Below are positions 1 through 8,075 of a stretch of 64,000 nt of DNA, piece after piece. A model generated the notes under the pieces. The model was not told the DNA's origin. It worked only from the letters and a program-made list of their open reading frames with translations, and did not search any database. This DNA comes from Caballeronia terrestris (GTDB taxonomy: Bacteria > Pseudomonadota > Gammaproteobacteria > Burkholderiales > Burkholderiaceae): positions 87,417 to 151,416 of the forward strand of contig NZ_FCOL02000014.1 in NCBI RefSeq assembly GCF_001544515.1, in the 5' to 3' direction. A program made the position numbers and the translations under genes. Position 1 is the stretch's first letter. Each line of letters begins with the position of its first letter.

Positions 1-1
1 C

Positions 2-388
2 TGGCATATTCGCGCGCCGGCCGTGCTGGCGATCCAGTTTGCGCTCGGCGTGTATGGTGGATATTTTGGCGGCGCGGTGGGCATCATGATGATCGCGATG
101 TGGGGGCTGCTCGACTCACGCGATCTCAAGAGCCTGAACGCGCCTCGCACTCTGCTCGTGAGCGCGGCGAATGCAGTGGCGGTCGTCACGTTCATCGTCG
201 CGCACGCGGTGCATTGGCCCGAGACGATGGTGATGCTGATCTCGGCAGCCGTGGGCGGGTACGGCGGCGCGCTGCTCGGGCGACGCGCTCCGGCCAACAT
301 CGTGCGCACGGGTACGTTGCTCGTGACGTTCTGCATCACGATCGCGTTCTTCGTGCGCACGTACGCGCCGCAATGGTTGCATCGCTAA
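2..388 (+). CDS. TauE/SafE-family membrane permease, C-terminal part
   Basis: The reading frame is open from the left edge of the window, so the N-terminal half is missing; about 128 residues are visible. The protein is very hydrophobic with Gly-rich helices (GVYGGYFGGAVG, then MMIAMWGLL), as in the C-terminal repeat of TauE/SafE (DUF81) permeases. These inner-membrane proteins export sulfite, sulfoacetate or similar organic anions. A last helix (TLLVTFCITIAFFV) precedes a short basic tail. The substrate cannot be read from the fragment. Confidence 0.75.
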   Translation, partial: WHIRAPAVLAIQFALGVYGGYFGGAVGIMMIAMWGLLDSRDLKSLNAPRTLLVSAANAVAVVTFIVAHAVHWPETMVMLISAAVGGYGGALLGRRAPANIVRTGTLLVTFCITIAFFVRTYAPQWLHR

Positions 389-417
389 TCAATGGGTTCC
401 TGAAGCGGGAGGAAATC

Positions 418-534
418 ATGTCAGCCCTGCTTGAAATGATCGGTGCGCTCGCCGTGTTGGCGAGCTTCGTGGTTCGCGTGTCGATCTACCTTGACGCGGG
501 AGACACTGCTGCCAAAAAAATACGGGCGCCCTGA
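418..534 (+). CDS. possible small membrane-anchored peptide (38 aa)
   Basis: A short frame begins 29 bases after the permease stop. It has a good ribosome binding site (GGGAGGA, 5-8 bases ahead of the ATG), one hydrophobic helix (residues 5-25) and a short charged tail. The 3' end overlaps the terminator of the facing EAL gene, which weakens the case for a conserved gene. No family is recognised. It could be a small protein translated from the permease transcript, or chance. Confidence 0.3.
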   Translation: MSALLEMIGALAVLASFVVRVSIYLDAGDTAAKKIRAP

Positions 535-542
535 AGGACGCC
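514..542 (-). terminator. rho-independent terminator of the EAL gene
   Basis: Read on the minus strand, a 7-bp stem (GGCGTCC / GGGCGCC, one G-T pair) with a TTCA loop is followed by CGTA and seven T residues. It lies about 60 bases after the stop codon of the EAL-domain gene. Confidence 0.75.
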
Positions 543-599
543 GGCAACTTTCTGGCATGCGAGGGGTCGCCAGAAGGTACGGAAAGGGTCACGCACGCA

Positions 600-1457
600 T
601 CATGCCGCGCGCATGTGGTGCGCGTCGTCGAGCGCAAGCGTGCGCGCGCCCGGCACCGAATCGATCCCGAACGACGGCCGCGCGAGAAAGAACCCCTGCG
701 CAAGCAATTGCGGCCACTGCGCGAGCCATTGCGCCTGCGCCGCCGTCTCGACGCCTTCGACGACCACCGTCATGCAAAGCTGCGTCATCAGCGCGACTAC
801 CGCCGATACCACCGCGCACGAGTTCGGGCATGCCGGCACGGCGGAGAGCAATTCCTTGGCGACCTTCACGGTCGAGAAACCAGTCGGGCAGAGCGCGGCG
901 AGGCACGCGTAGCCGGTGCCGAAGTCATCCATCGCGACGCCGACGCCATGCATGCGCAAGAGCTTCACGACCTTCGGAAGATCGGGGAAGCGCGCCAGAT
1001 CCTGTCCTTCCGAGAGTTCGATTTCGAGGCAGCGCGGCTCGATGCCATACACGCGGCAGACGTCCTGCAGACGCTGCCCGAAACCTGGTGTCGCGGCGAC
1101 CGATGGCGGCACGTTGATCGCGACCGGCCGCACCGCGCCGCCTTCATGCTGCCACTGCGCAAGCTCGCGGCACACGGTATCGATGACGAAAGCGGTTAGT
1201 TCGGCGGCGACGTCGGGGTCGTCCAAGGTATCGGCGAAGGCGCCCGGCAGCAGCAAGCCGTACTCCGGATGCTGCCAGCGGATCAGCGCTTCGAGCCGCG
1301 CAAGATCGCCACTCTCGACGCTGTAGATGCCCTGATACGCCATGCGGAACTCGCCCGAGCGCAGTCCCGCGAGCACGCGCTGGCAGAGCGCTGCGTGCGG
1401 TGCGGCTTCATCAGGCGCGCAGCGGGCGGGGGGTTCGTCGCACCGGGTGAGGGTCAT
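600..1457 (-). CDS. stand-alone EAL-domain cyclic-di-GMP phosphodiesterase
   Basis: This is an EAL domain without GGDEF, PAS or membrane segments. The expected active-site motifs are present: EALIRW (EAL motif), the Asn of AINVPP, the Glu of IELSE, DDFGTGY, the Lys of VKVAKE, EGVET and QGFF. It is therefore probably catalytic, hydrolysing cyclic-di-GMP to pGpG in the cytoplasm. The chosen ATG has GGAG ten bases upstream. The frame is open to an upstream ATG at 1610 (51 more residues), but that start has no clear ribosome binding site. It is transcribed away from the IclR gene, and its target is unknown. Confidence 0.85.
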   Translation of the reverse strand: MTLTRCDEPPARCAPDEAAPHAALCQRVLAGLRSGEFRMAYQGIYSVESGDLARLEALIRWQHPEYGLLLPGAFADTLDDPDVAAELTAFVIDTVCRELAQWQHEGGAVRPVAINVPPSVAATPGFGQRLQDVCRVYGIEPRCLEIELSEGQDLARFPDLPKVVKLLRMHGVGVAMDDFGTGYACLAALCPTGFSTVKVAKELLSAVPACPNSCAVVSAVVALMTQLCMTVVVEGVETAAQAQWLAQWPQLLAQGFFLARPSFGIDSVPGARTLALDDAHHMRAA

Positions 1458-1745
1458 CAGCTCTATGCTCCGCCGTTCGTCCGAAAGGGTCGGTAGGGGC
1501 GGTTGCACAAGTCGTGCCAGATTTAGCTGCCAGGCTGCATGCGCCGCCAATGTCGCGAATTGTCCGCCAGAAACGGCAGGCGACGCCGCAATGGCCGACA
1601 ATGCCGGCATTCATCGGACTGATGTCATGTGACGGGATGCGTCAGACGTTACAAGCCTTTGCGCATTCCGGTCAGTAAGTTTGAAGAAAAGTCGTCCTTG
1701 CGTCGCGCTATGATTCGCGTAATCGATCAAAAGCGACAACCGGAC

Positions 1746-2639
1746 ATGCCAAAGCAAGACAAGCCGCAAGAAGGAATCGAAGCATCCGACGACGACGCCA
1801 GCGCATCCTCATCGACCTACCTTGTGCCGGGGCTCGAGCGCGGCTTGCGCATCCTCGCTGAATTCTCGGCGCGAGAACCGGTGCTGGGCGCGCCGGAGCT
1901 TTCGAAGCGCATCGGCATTCCGCGCACGACGACTTTCCGACTGCTGCAAACCCTCGAAGTGCTGGGTTTTCTCGAGCGCGTGAACGGCGACCGCAATTTC
2001 CGGCTCGGCGTCGCGGTGCTGCGGCTCGGCTTCGAATACATGAGTTCGCTCGAACTCACCGATTTCGCGACGCCCGTCCTCGAACGGCTGCGCGCCGCGA
2101 CCGGCCTGACGACGCATCTCTTGATCCGCGATCAGCGCGACGTCGTGTTCGTCGCGAAATCGCAAAGTCACGAGCCAATGTTCAGCTCGGTGAAGGTGCA
2201 CGTCGGCACGCGGTTGCCCGCACACGCGACAGTTCACGGGCACGTTCTGATGGGCGACCTGACGCTCGACGCGCTGCGCCAGCTCTATCCCGAAGACAAG
2301 CTCGAACAGTTCACCGAGCGCACGCCCGCGACCGTCGAAGAACTCGACGAACGCGTGCGCGAATGCGCGGCGCTCGGCTTCGGATTGAGCGAGGCATCGT
2401 TCGAACGCGGCATTTCAGTGGTCACGGCGCCGGTGCGGGATCGCACGGGCGCGATCGTCGCGGCGATCACCGTGACCGTGCCGCGCTCGGAGATCAGTTC
2501 ATCGGAAGATGAAAAAAACCAGCTCGTCGAAACGGTGTGCGGCGCGGCGCTCGAACTCTCGACGCGCCTCAACTATCGCCCCGGCGCGAACGATCCCACC
2601 GCCGCGCTCGCGCGCCGCAATGCGGCAGCGGCGAGCTGA
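1746..2639 (+). CDS. IclR-family transcriptional regulator (copy 1)
   Basis: The protein has 297 residues. An N-terminal winged helix-turn-helix (about residues 30-85, motif PELSKRIGIPRTTTFRLL) is followed by the IclR effector-binding domain, with the family-typical ATVHGHVLMG and SFERGISVVTAPV stretches. It is strikingly similar to the second IclR protein at 8076-8936, so the two are recent paralogs or a hetero-regulatory pair. It lies beside the porin and the Rieske operon and probably controls both. The start chosen is the ATG at 1746, because the frame upstream lacks family similarity. Confidence 0.9.
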   Translation: MPKQDKPQEGIEASDDDASASSSTYLVPGLERGLRILAEFSAREPVLGAPELSKRIGIPRTTTFRLLQTLEVLGFLERVNGDRNFRLGVAVLRLGFEYMSSLELTDFATPVLERLRAATGLTTHLLIRDQRDVVFVAKSQSHEPMFSSVKVHVGTRLPAHATVHGHVLMGDLTLDALRQLYPEDKLEQFTERTPATVEELDERVRECAALGFGLSEASFERGISVVTAPVRDRTGAIVAAITVTVPRSEISSSEDEKNQLVETVCGAALELSTRLNYRPGANDPTAALARRNAAAAS

Positions 2640-2660
2640 GCAGCTTCCAAGGTTTCACGC

Positions 2661-3734
2661 TCAGAACGAGTGGTGAATACCCGCGAGCACGATCACCTGA
2701 TTGGCCGTGCTCGACACCCCCGCCGTGAAGAACGCGCCCTTCGCGCCCGACGACCCATGCTCGTAAAGCGCGTTCACATAAAGCTGTGTCGACTTCGAGA
2801 GCAGGTAGATGTCGCCGATCTCGAACTGCGTCCAGCGCTTGCCGTCGAAGGTGGTCGTCGCGGCGCCGCCTGCGATCCAGTTCGTCGGGATCATCTTGTA
2901 GGTCGCGCCGGCATCGTAGGTCTGATACGTGCTCGAAAAGCCGTTCGATTCCAGCTTCACGCGCGTATAAAGCCCGTGCACGACCACGTTGCCGATTTCG
3001 TATGACGCGCCCGCGCCCATGTTCTGAAGCTTGTCGGCGACGTAGGTCGCGGCGGGCTGGCCCTGGAACGTGGTGATGCCGGTCGTCACGATTGCGGGCG
3101 TGCGGTTGTGTTCGTCCGAATATGTTGCTGCCGCCTTGAACGGACCGTTCTGATACGTCACGCCGAAGCCAAGCGTCTTGCCGAACGAGAAGTCCGTCGT
3201 GTTGCCGAGGCCCATCATCGCGCCGAACGTGAAGCCGCCGAAGCTCGCCGAGCGGAACTTGGCCGAGTTGTCGTAGGGAACGACGCCGGTATCCGCGAGC
3301 GCGTCGATGTTGCCGGGATGGAACGCGTACCAGCTCGCCGCGAGATAGGCGGTGGAGAGCGGTCCGAGCATGTCAAAGCTGAACGGCGTCTGATGGCCGA
3401 AGGTCAGCGTGCCGATGTCGTCGCGGCTCAAGCCCACATACGCCTGCCGGTTCCACAGCGTGCCGGCCTTCGCGAAGTTGCCGGTGTTCGTGTAGAAGCC
3501 GTTCTCCAGTTGCGCGACCGTTTTATAGCCGCCGCCGAGATCCTCGACGATCCTCAGGCCCCAGCGGTCGGGCTGCATGTTGCCCTGTTCCTGGATCCAC
3601 TTCGGGTGGCCGCCCGCGTTGTTGATGTACGCGACGCCGGCATCCAGACTGCCATACAGCGTCACGCTGCTTTGCGCCGATGCGCCCGATGCAATGCCGG
3701 CCCCGATCAGCCCGGCTGCGATGATGTGCTTCAC
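2661..3734 (-). CDS. outer-membrane porin (Burkholderia general-porin type)
   Basis: The start is a GTG with a strong upstream site (GGAG, then AAAGG). It opens a classic signal peptide (residues 1-20, ending ASGASA) followed by QSSVTLYGSLDAG, the signature first strand of Gram_neg_porin_4 proteins. The 357-residue length and the C-terminal Phe needed for BAM insertion fit a 16-stranded trimeric porin. A longer frame extends upstream but is not porin-like. It diverges from the Rieske operon and shares a promoter and operator layout with it, so it is probably the uptake channel for that pathway's substrate. Confidence 0.92.
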   Translation of the reverse strand: MKHIIAAGLIGAGIASGASAQSSVTLYGSLDAGVAYINNAGGHPKWIQEQGNMQPDRWGLRIVEDLGGGYKTVAQLENGFYTNTGNFAKAGTLWNRQAYVGLSRDDIGTLTFGHQTPFSFDMLGPLSTAYLAASWYAFHPGNIDALADTGVVPYDNSAKFRSASFGGFTFGAMMGLGNTTDFSFGKTLGFGVTYQNGPFKAAATYSDEHNRTPAIVTTGITTFQGQPAATYVADKLQNMGAGASYEIGNVVVHGLYTRVKLESNGFSSTYQTYDAGATYKMIPTNWIAGGAATTTFDGKRWTQFEIGDIYLLSKSTQLYVNALYEHGSSGAKGAFFTAGVSSTANQVIVLAGIHHSF

Positions 3735-3848
3735 CCTTTGTTCTCCTAGCCCGTCTTTCACATCGGCGGGACGTTCTCCCGCCGCTCCAGTGCCCTTTCT
3801 CCTCGCATGGATTGCCTGCATCCGCGCCTGGCAGCCATCGTCTTTGTT

Positions 3849-3864
3849 GTTCCATATATGGTTT
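3849..3864 (-). promoter_or_regulatory. operator-like palindrome in porin leader
   Basis: GTTCCATATATGGTTT on the plus strand is a near-palindrome of the form GTTCC-N6-GGAAC, with one degenerate arm. It starts 18 bases downstream of the porin -10 box. The same motif lies at the same distance from the Rieske operon promoter. An IclR regulator is the likely ligand, by inference from the neighbours. Confidence 0.6.
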
Positions 3865-3882
3865 GATGTGCTGCCTATGGAA

Positions 3883-3911
3883 AGTATAGTGAGATAGAAC
3901 GCGAGAAAAAA
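3883..3911 (-). promoter_or_regulatory. porin promoter
   Basis: On the minus strand a TATACT -10 box (3888-3883) is preceded, 17 bases away, by TTTTTT (3911-3906) as a weak -35. The layout matches that of the divergent operon promoter. The 440-base gap between 3735 and 4174 holds only these two promoters, their operators and an AT-rich centre. Confidence 0.55.
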
Positions 3912-4084
3912 TAAAATTTTGAAAGGCGTTCGAGCGGTAAAAACGACGCGAGAGCGGGCGCGCAATATGCAGCAGAACCTTACGGGATAACGCTCAGAGC
4001 ACCTCAACGGCGCTGTGCAATGGCTATCGCCTGGACATTTTCAGGACGCGGCGTCGGTGTTTTCACCTAGCGGGCAAGTTTCTG

Positions 4085-4113
4085 TTTTTTTCCTGCGAAA
4101 CGACTCCTATAAT
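4085..4113 (+). promoter_or_regulatory. promoter of the Rieske catabolic operon
   Basis: A perfect TATAAT (4108-4113) lies 17 bases after TTTTTT (4085-4090). The -10 is consensus and the -35 is poor. A palindromic operator follows 18 bases later, which suits repression by a downstream roadblock. Confidence 0.65.
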
Positions 4114-4131
4114 GCCCATACATAAACTAGC

Positions 4132-4147
4132 GTTCCGTAGATGGAAC
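4132..4147 (+). promoter_or_regulatory. operator-like palindrome before the Rieske operon
   Basis: GTTCCGTAGATGGAAC has perfect 5-bp inverted arms around a 6-base centre, typical of the spacing bound by IclR-family dimers. It lies at roughly +12 to +28 relative to the predicted start and matches the porin element on ten or more positions. Confidence 0.65.
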
Positions 4148-4174
4148 ATAGTCGAACCAAAGGAAGGGTAAAAG

Positions 4175-4492
4175 ATGTCTGAACAATGGCGCTGCGCCGG
4201 ACATGCCGGTGACTTGTCGGAAGACGCTCCGATCGAATTCAAGTTCGAAGACGGCGTGGAAGTCGGGATCTACAAAGTGGGCGACGACGTGTACGCGCTC
4301 GAGAACATCTGTCCGCATGCGTACGCGCTGCTGACGCAGGGCTTCATCGACGGGGACACCGTCGAATGTCCGCTGCACGAGGCCGTGTTTCACATCCCGA
4401 CCGGCAAATGCTTGAAAGAGCCCGGCGGCCGCGACCTGAAGATGTATTCAGTGCGCCTCGCCGGTGAAGAAATCCAGATCAAGGTGGAATGA
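4175..4492 (+). CDS. Rieske-type [2Fe-2S] ferredoxin
   Basis: The protein has 105 residues with one Rieske cluster: C46-P-H48 and C65-P-L-H68, the CxH...CxxH ligand set. It should carry electrons from the reductase at 14697-15926 to the oxygenase at 4842-5897. The ribosome binding site is clear (GGAAGGG). It is the first gene of the operon, directly after the promoter and operator. Ferredoxins of this size serve three-component ring-hydroxylating oxygenases of the carbazole-dioxygenase type. Confidence 0.92.
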   Translation: MSEQWRCAGHAGDLSEDAPIEFKFEDGVEVGIYKVGDDVYALENICPHAYALLTQGFIDGDTVECPLHEAVFHIPTGKCLKEPGGRDLKMYSVRLAGEEIQIKVE

Positions 4493-4493
4493 C

Positions 4494-4805
4494 ATGCGAG
4501 AGGTCGCCGTGAACTTCAATCCGTTACTCAAGCCGTGGCTCGCGCCGCAGCCGAACAACGTCGCCGGCAAGGGCGTCATCGAAAAGCCGGGTGAAACCGA
4601 GAATTTCATCTGGCAGACGCGCAAGGCCGAGCCGACCCAGTACGAAAACGACTTCGGCGATGCGCTCGAACAAGTGTTCGAAGCCGGCGCGCTGGAACTC
4701 GAACAGGTTGTCGAAGGCTTGAACCGCATCGGCTTTCGCACGCCCGAGGGCAGCGCGTGGAGCGCCGAGCGGCTCGCCACGGAACTGCGCACGCTCGCCG
4801 AATGA
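4494..4805 (+). CDS. small protein with recombinase-like helix-turn-helix tail
   Basis: The protein has 103 residues and starts one base after the ferredoxin stop. The N-terminal half is Pro/Asn-rich (NPLLKPWLAPQPNNVAGKG). The C-terminal part (GFRTPEGSAWSAERLATEL) resembles the small HTH repeat at the end of serine recombinases. Proteins of this type sit beside Rieske oxygenases in other proteobacteria, as far as I recall. It has no catalytic recombinase domain. It could be an accessory subunit or a stability factor for the oxygenase; a DNA-binding role is less likely given its position. Confidence 0.7.
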   Translation: MREVAVNFNPLLKPWLAPQPNNVAGKGVIEKPGETENFIWQTRKAEPTQYENDFGDALEQVFEAGALELEQVVEGLNRIGFRTPEGSAWSAERLATELRTLAE

Positions 4806-4841
4806 CGGCGGCATCCAAAGAATAGATTTCGGAGTTTCTTC

Positions 4842-5897
4842 ATGACGTCCCCCCAAACAAGCAACGTCGCAGCCGATCCGGTCCAGACCTATCTCGATCG
4901 CGGACTGCGCAATTACTGGTATCCCGTGGCGCCGAGCTGGCAGGTTGCGAACGCGCCGATCGGCCTCACGCGTCTCGGCGACCAGATCGTTCTCTGGCGC
5001 GACCAGGAAGGCAAGGTCCACGCGCTCGAAGACCGCTGCCCGCATCGCGGCGCGCGCCTGTCGCTCGGATGGAATCTCGGCGGCAGCGTCGCGTGCTGGT
5101 ATCACGGCATCGAAGTGGATGGCGGCGGTGTCGTGCAGAAGGTGCCGGCGGTGCCGGCGTGTCCGCTCGAAGGGCAGAAGTGCGTGAAGTCGTATCCGGT
5201 AGAGGAACACGCGGGCGCGATCTTCCTTTGGTTCGGCGACGAAGCGAACAAGGAACCGGCGCCGCTCGTGCTGCCGGAAGAGCTCGTGGGCGACGAATAC
5301 GCGAGCTTCCTCTGCATGTCGCACTGGAAGTGCAATTACCAGTACGCAATCGACAACGTGATGGACCCGATGCACGGCGCGTATCTGCATGCGACCTCCC
5401 ATTCGATGGCCGAAGGCGACAAGCAGGCCGACATGCGCGTGCGCAAGACCGATACGGGCCTGATGTTCGAAAAGGTCGGCCAGCGCGACGTGAACTTCGA
5501 CTGGGTCGAACTCGGCGAGACCGGCTGTCTCTGGATGCGCTTGGCGATTCCGTACAAGAAGAAGTTCGGCCCGGGCGGCAACTTCGGGATCATCGGCTTC
5601 GCTACGCCTGTCGATGAAGACAACTGCGTCGTGTATTTCTGGCGCACGCGCAAGGTGTCGGGCTGGCAGCGCGACGCGTGGCGCTTCCTGTATCGCAATC
5701 GTCTGGAAGGGCTGCACTGGGCGGTGCTCGAACAAGACCGCTACGTGTTGGAAAGCATGGCGCCGAACGCGCGCGATCACGAGTTCCTTTATCAGCACGA
5801 CGTCGGCATGACGCGCGTGCGGCGCATGTTCAAGCAGCGCGGCCAGCAGCATCTCGCGGCGCTCGAAGCGTACCGCGCGGAGCAGGCTCATGCGTGA
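4842..5897 (+). CDS. aromatic ring-hydroxylating oxygenase, alpha subunit
   Basis: The protein has 351 residues. A Rieske domain (C66-P-H68 and C85-W-Y-H88) is followed by the mononuclear-iron motif N172-x2-D175-x2-H178-x4-H183, so both redox centres are complete. No beta subunit is encoded nearby, so it is a homo-oligomeric alpha-only enzyme of the VanA/phthalate-dioxygenase/CarAa class. It would dihydroxylate, or O-demethylate, an aromatic ring using electrons from the operon's own ferredoxin and reductase. A ribosome binding site (GGAG) precedes the ATG. The substrate cannot be told from sequence. Confidence 0.93.
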   Translation: MTSPQTSNVAADPVQTYLDRGLRNYWYPVAPSWQVANAPIGLTRLGDQIVLWRDQEGKVHALEDRCPHRGARLSLGWNLGGSVACWYHGIEVDGGGVVQKVPAVPACPLEGQKCVKSYPVEEHAGAIFLWFGDEANKEPAPLVLPEELVGDEYASFLCMSHWKCNYQYAIDNVMDPMHGAYLHATSHSMAEGDKQADMRVRKTDTGLMFEKVGQRDVNFDWVELGETGCLWMRLAIPYKKKFGPGGNFGIIGFATPVDEDNCVVYFWRTRKVSGWQRDAWRFLYRNRLEGLHWAVLEQDRYVLESMAPNARDHEFLYQHDVGMTRVRRMFKQRGQQHLAALEAYRAEQAHA

Positions 5898-6645
5898 CGC
5901 GCTCGAAGGCCGGCGCGTGCTCGTGACGGGCGGTGCGCGCGGACTCGGCGCGGCGTTCGTCACGGCGCTCGCTGAAAGCGGCGCGCACGTCGCGTTCGGT
6001 GATGTGCTCGAAGCCGAAGGCCGGGCGCTCGCCCAATCGCTGAGCGACGCGGGCCGCGTCGCGCACTTCGTCCCGCTCGATCTCACCGATCCGGCGAGCG
6101 TCGATGCGTGCATCGCGATGAGCGTAGAGAAGCTCGGCGGCCTCGATGGCCTCATCAACAACGCGGCGATCACGAACTCGGGCGGCATGTCCGCCGACGA
6201 ACTCTCGACCGCGACGTGGGACGCCGTGATGAACGTCAACGTGCGCGGCACCTGGCTCGCGAGCACGGCAGCGCTGCCGCATCTGCGCGACTCGAAGCGC
6301 GGCGCGATCGTGAACATTGCATCGGATACGGCGATGTGGGGCGCGCCCAAGCTGCTTGCGTATGTCGCGAGCAAGGGCGCGGTGATCGCGATGACGCGTT
6401 CGCTCGCACGCGAATTTGGCGCGCACGGCGTGACGGTCAACGCGATCGCGCCGGGCCTGACCGAAGTCGAGGCGACCGCCTACGTACCGGCCGAGCGCCA
6501 CGAGTATTACCTGAAAGGCCGCGCACTGAACCGCGCGCAAGTTCCCGACGACGTGAACGGCCCCGTGCTGTTCCTGTTGTCCGACGCGGCGCGCTTCGTC
6601 ACCGGACAGTTGCTGCCGGTGAACGGCGGCTTCGTCATGAATTGA
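5890..6645 (+). CDS. SDR-family dehydrogenase (classical)
   Basis: The protein has 251 residues. It has the TGGARGLG nucleotide-binding turn (13-20), NNAA (90-93), catalytic Ser145, Tyr158 and Lys162 (YVASK), and a C-terminal PVNGGF. All classical catalytic residues are present. Its start overlaps the oxygenase stop by 8 bases (ATGCGTGA), so translation is probably coupled. The obvious role is to oxidise the cis-dihydrodiol or a related alcohol made by the oxygenase. Confidence 0.9.
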   Translation: MRDALEGRRVLVTGGARGLGAAFVTALAESGAHVAFGDVLEAEGRALAQSLSDAGRVAHFVPLDLTDPASVDACIAMSVEKLGGLDGLINNAAITNSGGMSADELSTATWDAVMNVNVRGTWLASTAALPHLRDSKRGAIVNIASDTAMWGAPKLLAYVASKGAVIAMTRSLAREFGAHGVTVNAIAPGLTEVEATAYVPAERHEYYLKGRALNRAQVPDDVNGPVLFLLSDAARFVTGQLLPVNGGFVMN

Positions 6646-6676
6646 TTGATTGTGTATAGCTGACTAGGAGAAATCG

Positions 6677-7204
6677 ATGGCGGATGCAGATATCGAACGC
6701 AAGTCGTGGGACCAGCCGGTGGACGCGAGTTTCGCGCAGTGGATGGACACGCGCGTCGCGCGGCTCGAAACCCGCAAGTATGACTGGGACGCGCTGAAGT
6801 TTCAGGCCGACTACGACCCGAAGTACCGCCGCGCGCAGATGCGCTACGTCGGCACGGGCGGCACGGGCGTGGCTAAGGACGTCAACACGGTCCCGGCCGG
6901 CGGCTTCACCTTCTCGACGATGGTCATCCCCGCCGGCAACATCGGCCCGAGCCATATCCACATGGATGTCGAAGAGATCTTCTTCGTGATCCGCGGAAAG
7001 ATGATGGTGATCTGCGAAAAGGACGGCGAGACGTGGGAAACGATCGTCGGCGAGCGCGACCTGATTTCGGTGCCGCCGGGCGTGTATCGCACCGAAGTGA
7101 ACATCGGCGAGGAAGACGCGCTGATGTGCGTGATGCTCGGCGCACCGAAGCCGATCACGCCGACGTATCCGCCGGATTCGCCGCTCGCCAAACTGAAGCG
7201 CTAA
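6677..7204 (+). CDS. cupin-domain protein
   Basis: The protein has 175 residues with one cupin barrel. Motif 1 is intact (HIHMDVEE, giving two His and one Glu metal ligands). In motif 2 (VPPGVYRTEVN) the usual third His is replaced by Arg, so metal binding may be altered. Cupins in such clusters act as ring-cleavage or side-chain dioxygenases, isomerases or decarboxylases. A good ribosome binding site (TAGGAG) precedes the ATG. Confidence 0.85.
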   Translation: MADADIERKSWDQPVDASFAQWMDTRVARLETRKYDWDALKFQADYDPKYRRAQMRYVGTGGTGVAKDVNTVPAGGFTFSTMVIPAGNIGPSHIHMDVEEIFFVIRGKMMVICEKDGETWETIVGERDLISVPPGVYRTEVNIGEEDALMCVMLGAPKPITPTYPPDSPLAKLKR

Positions 7205-7208
7205 GTCC

Positions 7209-8075
7209 ATGACCGCGCACACCTTCACTCACGCCGACGCGCTCGCTTCGTTTCCCGAAGCGCGCATCGATACCGCGCATCGCACGATCGGTTATCGCGA
7301 GGCAGGTGCCACGTATCTGCGCACCCTGCCGGTCGTGCTGCTGCATGGCATCGGTTCGGGCGCGGCTTCGTGGGTGCGGCAGATGGAATCGCTTAACGCG
7401 ACGCGGCGCGTGCTCGCATGGGATGCGCCGGGGTACGGCGCATCGACGCCGGTTTCATCAGCGTCGCCGGTTGCATCGGATTATGCGGCGGCGCTCACGG
7501 ACTGGCTCGATGCGCTCGACATCGAACGGTGCCTGCTGGTCGGGCATTCGCTCGGCGCGATCATCGCCGGGGCGTTCGCGGCACAGCATGCGTCGCGCGT
7601 CGCGGGCTTGCTGCTTGTGTCGCCGGCGGGTGGCTACGGCGCGGCATCGGCTGAAGAGCGCGAAGCGAAGCGCGACGCGCGTCTCGCGATGCTCGCCGAG
7701 CTCGGTCCGCGCGGGCTCGCCGAGACCCGCAGCGCGAACATGCTCTCGGTGCACGCAAGCGACGCAGCACGCGAATGGGTGCGCTGGAACATGGCGCGCA
7801 TCGTCCCGCAAGGCTACGCGCAGGCGACGCACCTGCTCGCGAACGCGGACCTCGCCGCCGACTTGAAGCGCTATCGCGGACGCATCGCGGTAGCCGTCGG
7901 CGCCGACGACGCGATCACGCCGCCCGCCGCTTGCGAGCGCCTCGCGCGCGTCGCGGGCGTGAGCCTGCAGGTGATCCCGCACGCGGGACACGCGGGCTAC
8001 GTCGAATCACCTGCCGCCTACACGACGCTCATCGATGCGTTCTGTCAGGCCGGCAATGCACAACGGAGCAATTGA
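7209..8075 (+). CDS. alpha/beta hydrolase (meta-cleavage hydrolase-like)
   Basis: The protein has 288 residues. It has an oxyanion region HGIGSGAASW (46-55), nucleophile elbow GHSLG with Ser114, acid Asp233 or Asp234, and His261 (PHAGHAGYVES), making a full triad. The lid region (about 145-210) is helical. With an extradiol dioxygenase in the same operon, a C-C bond hydrolase acting on the ring-fission product (BphD/CarC-like) is the best guess; an esterase is possible. Confidence 0.85.
   Translation: MTAHTFTHADALASFPEARIDTAHRTIGYREAGATYLRTLPVVLLHGIGSGAASWVRQMESLNATRRVLAWDAPGYGASTPVSSASPVASDYAAALTDWLDALDIERCLLVGHSLGAIIAGAFAAQHASRVAGLLLVSPAGGYGAASAEEREAKRDARLAMLAELGPRGLAETRSANMLSVHASDAAREWVRWNMARIVPQGYAQATHLLANADLAADLKRYRGRIAVAVGADDAITPPAACERLARVAGVSLQVIPHAGHAGYVESPAAYTTLIDAFCQAGNAQRSN

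Noticed and set aside
3735..4007. N-terminal extension of the porin frame
   Set aside because: The extension lacks a signal peptide, whereas the internal GTG has a strong ribosome site and opens a perfect signal sequence.
4524..6440. Very long open frame on the minus strand opposite the oxygenase and SDR genes
   Set aside because: It is the antisense shadow of two well-supported genes; high-GC coding sequence keeps the opposite frame open, and the translation is Arg/His-rich with no domain.
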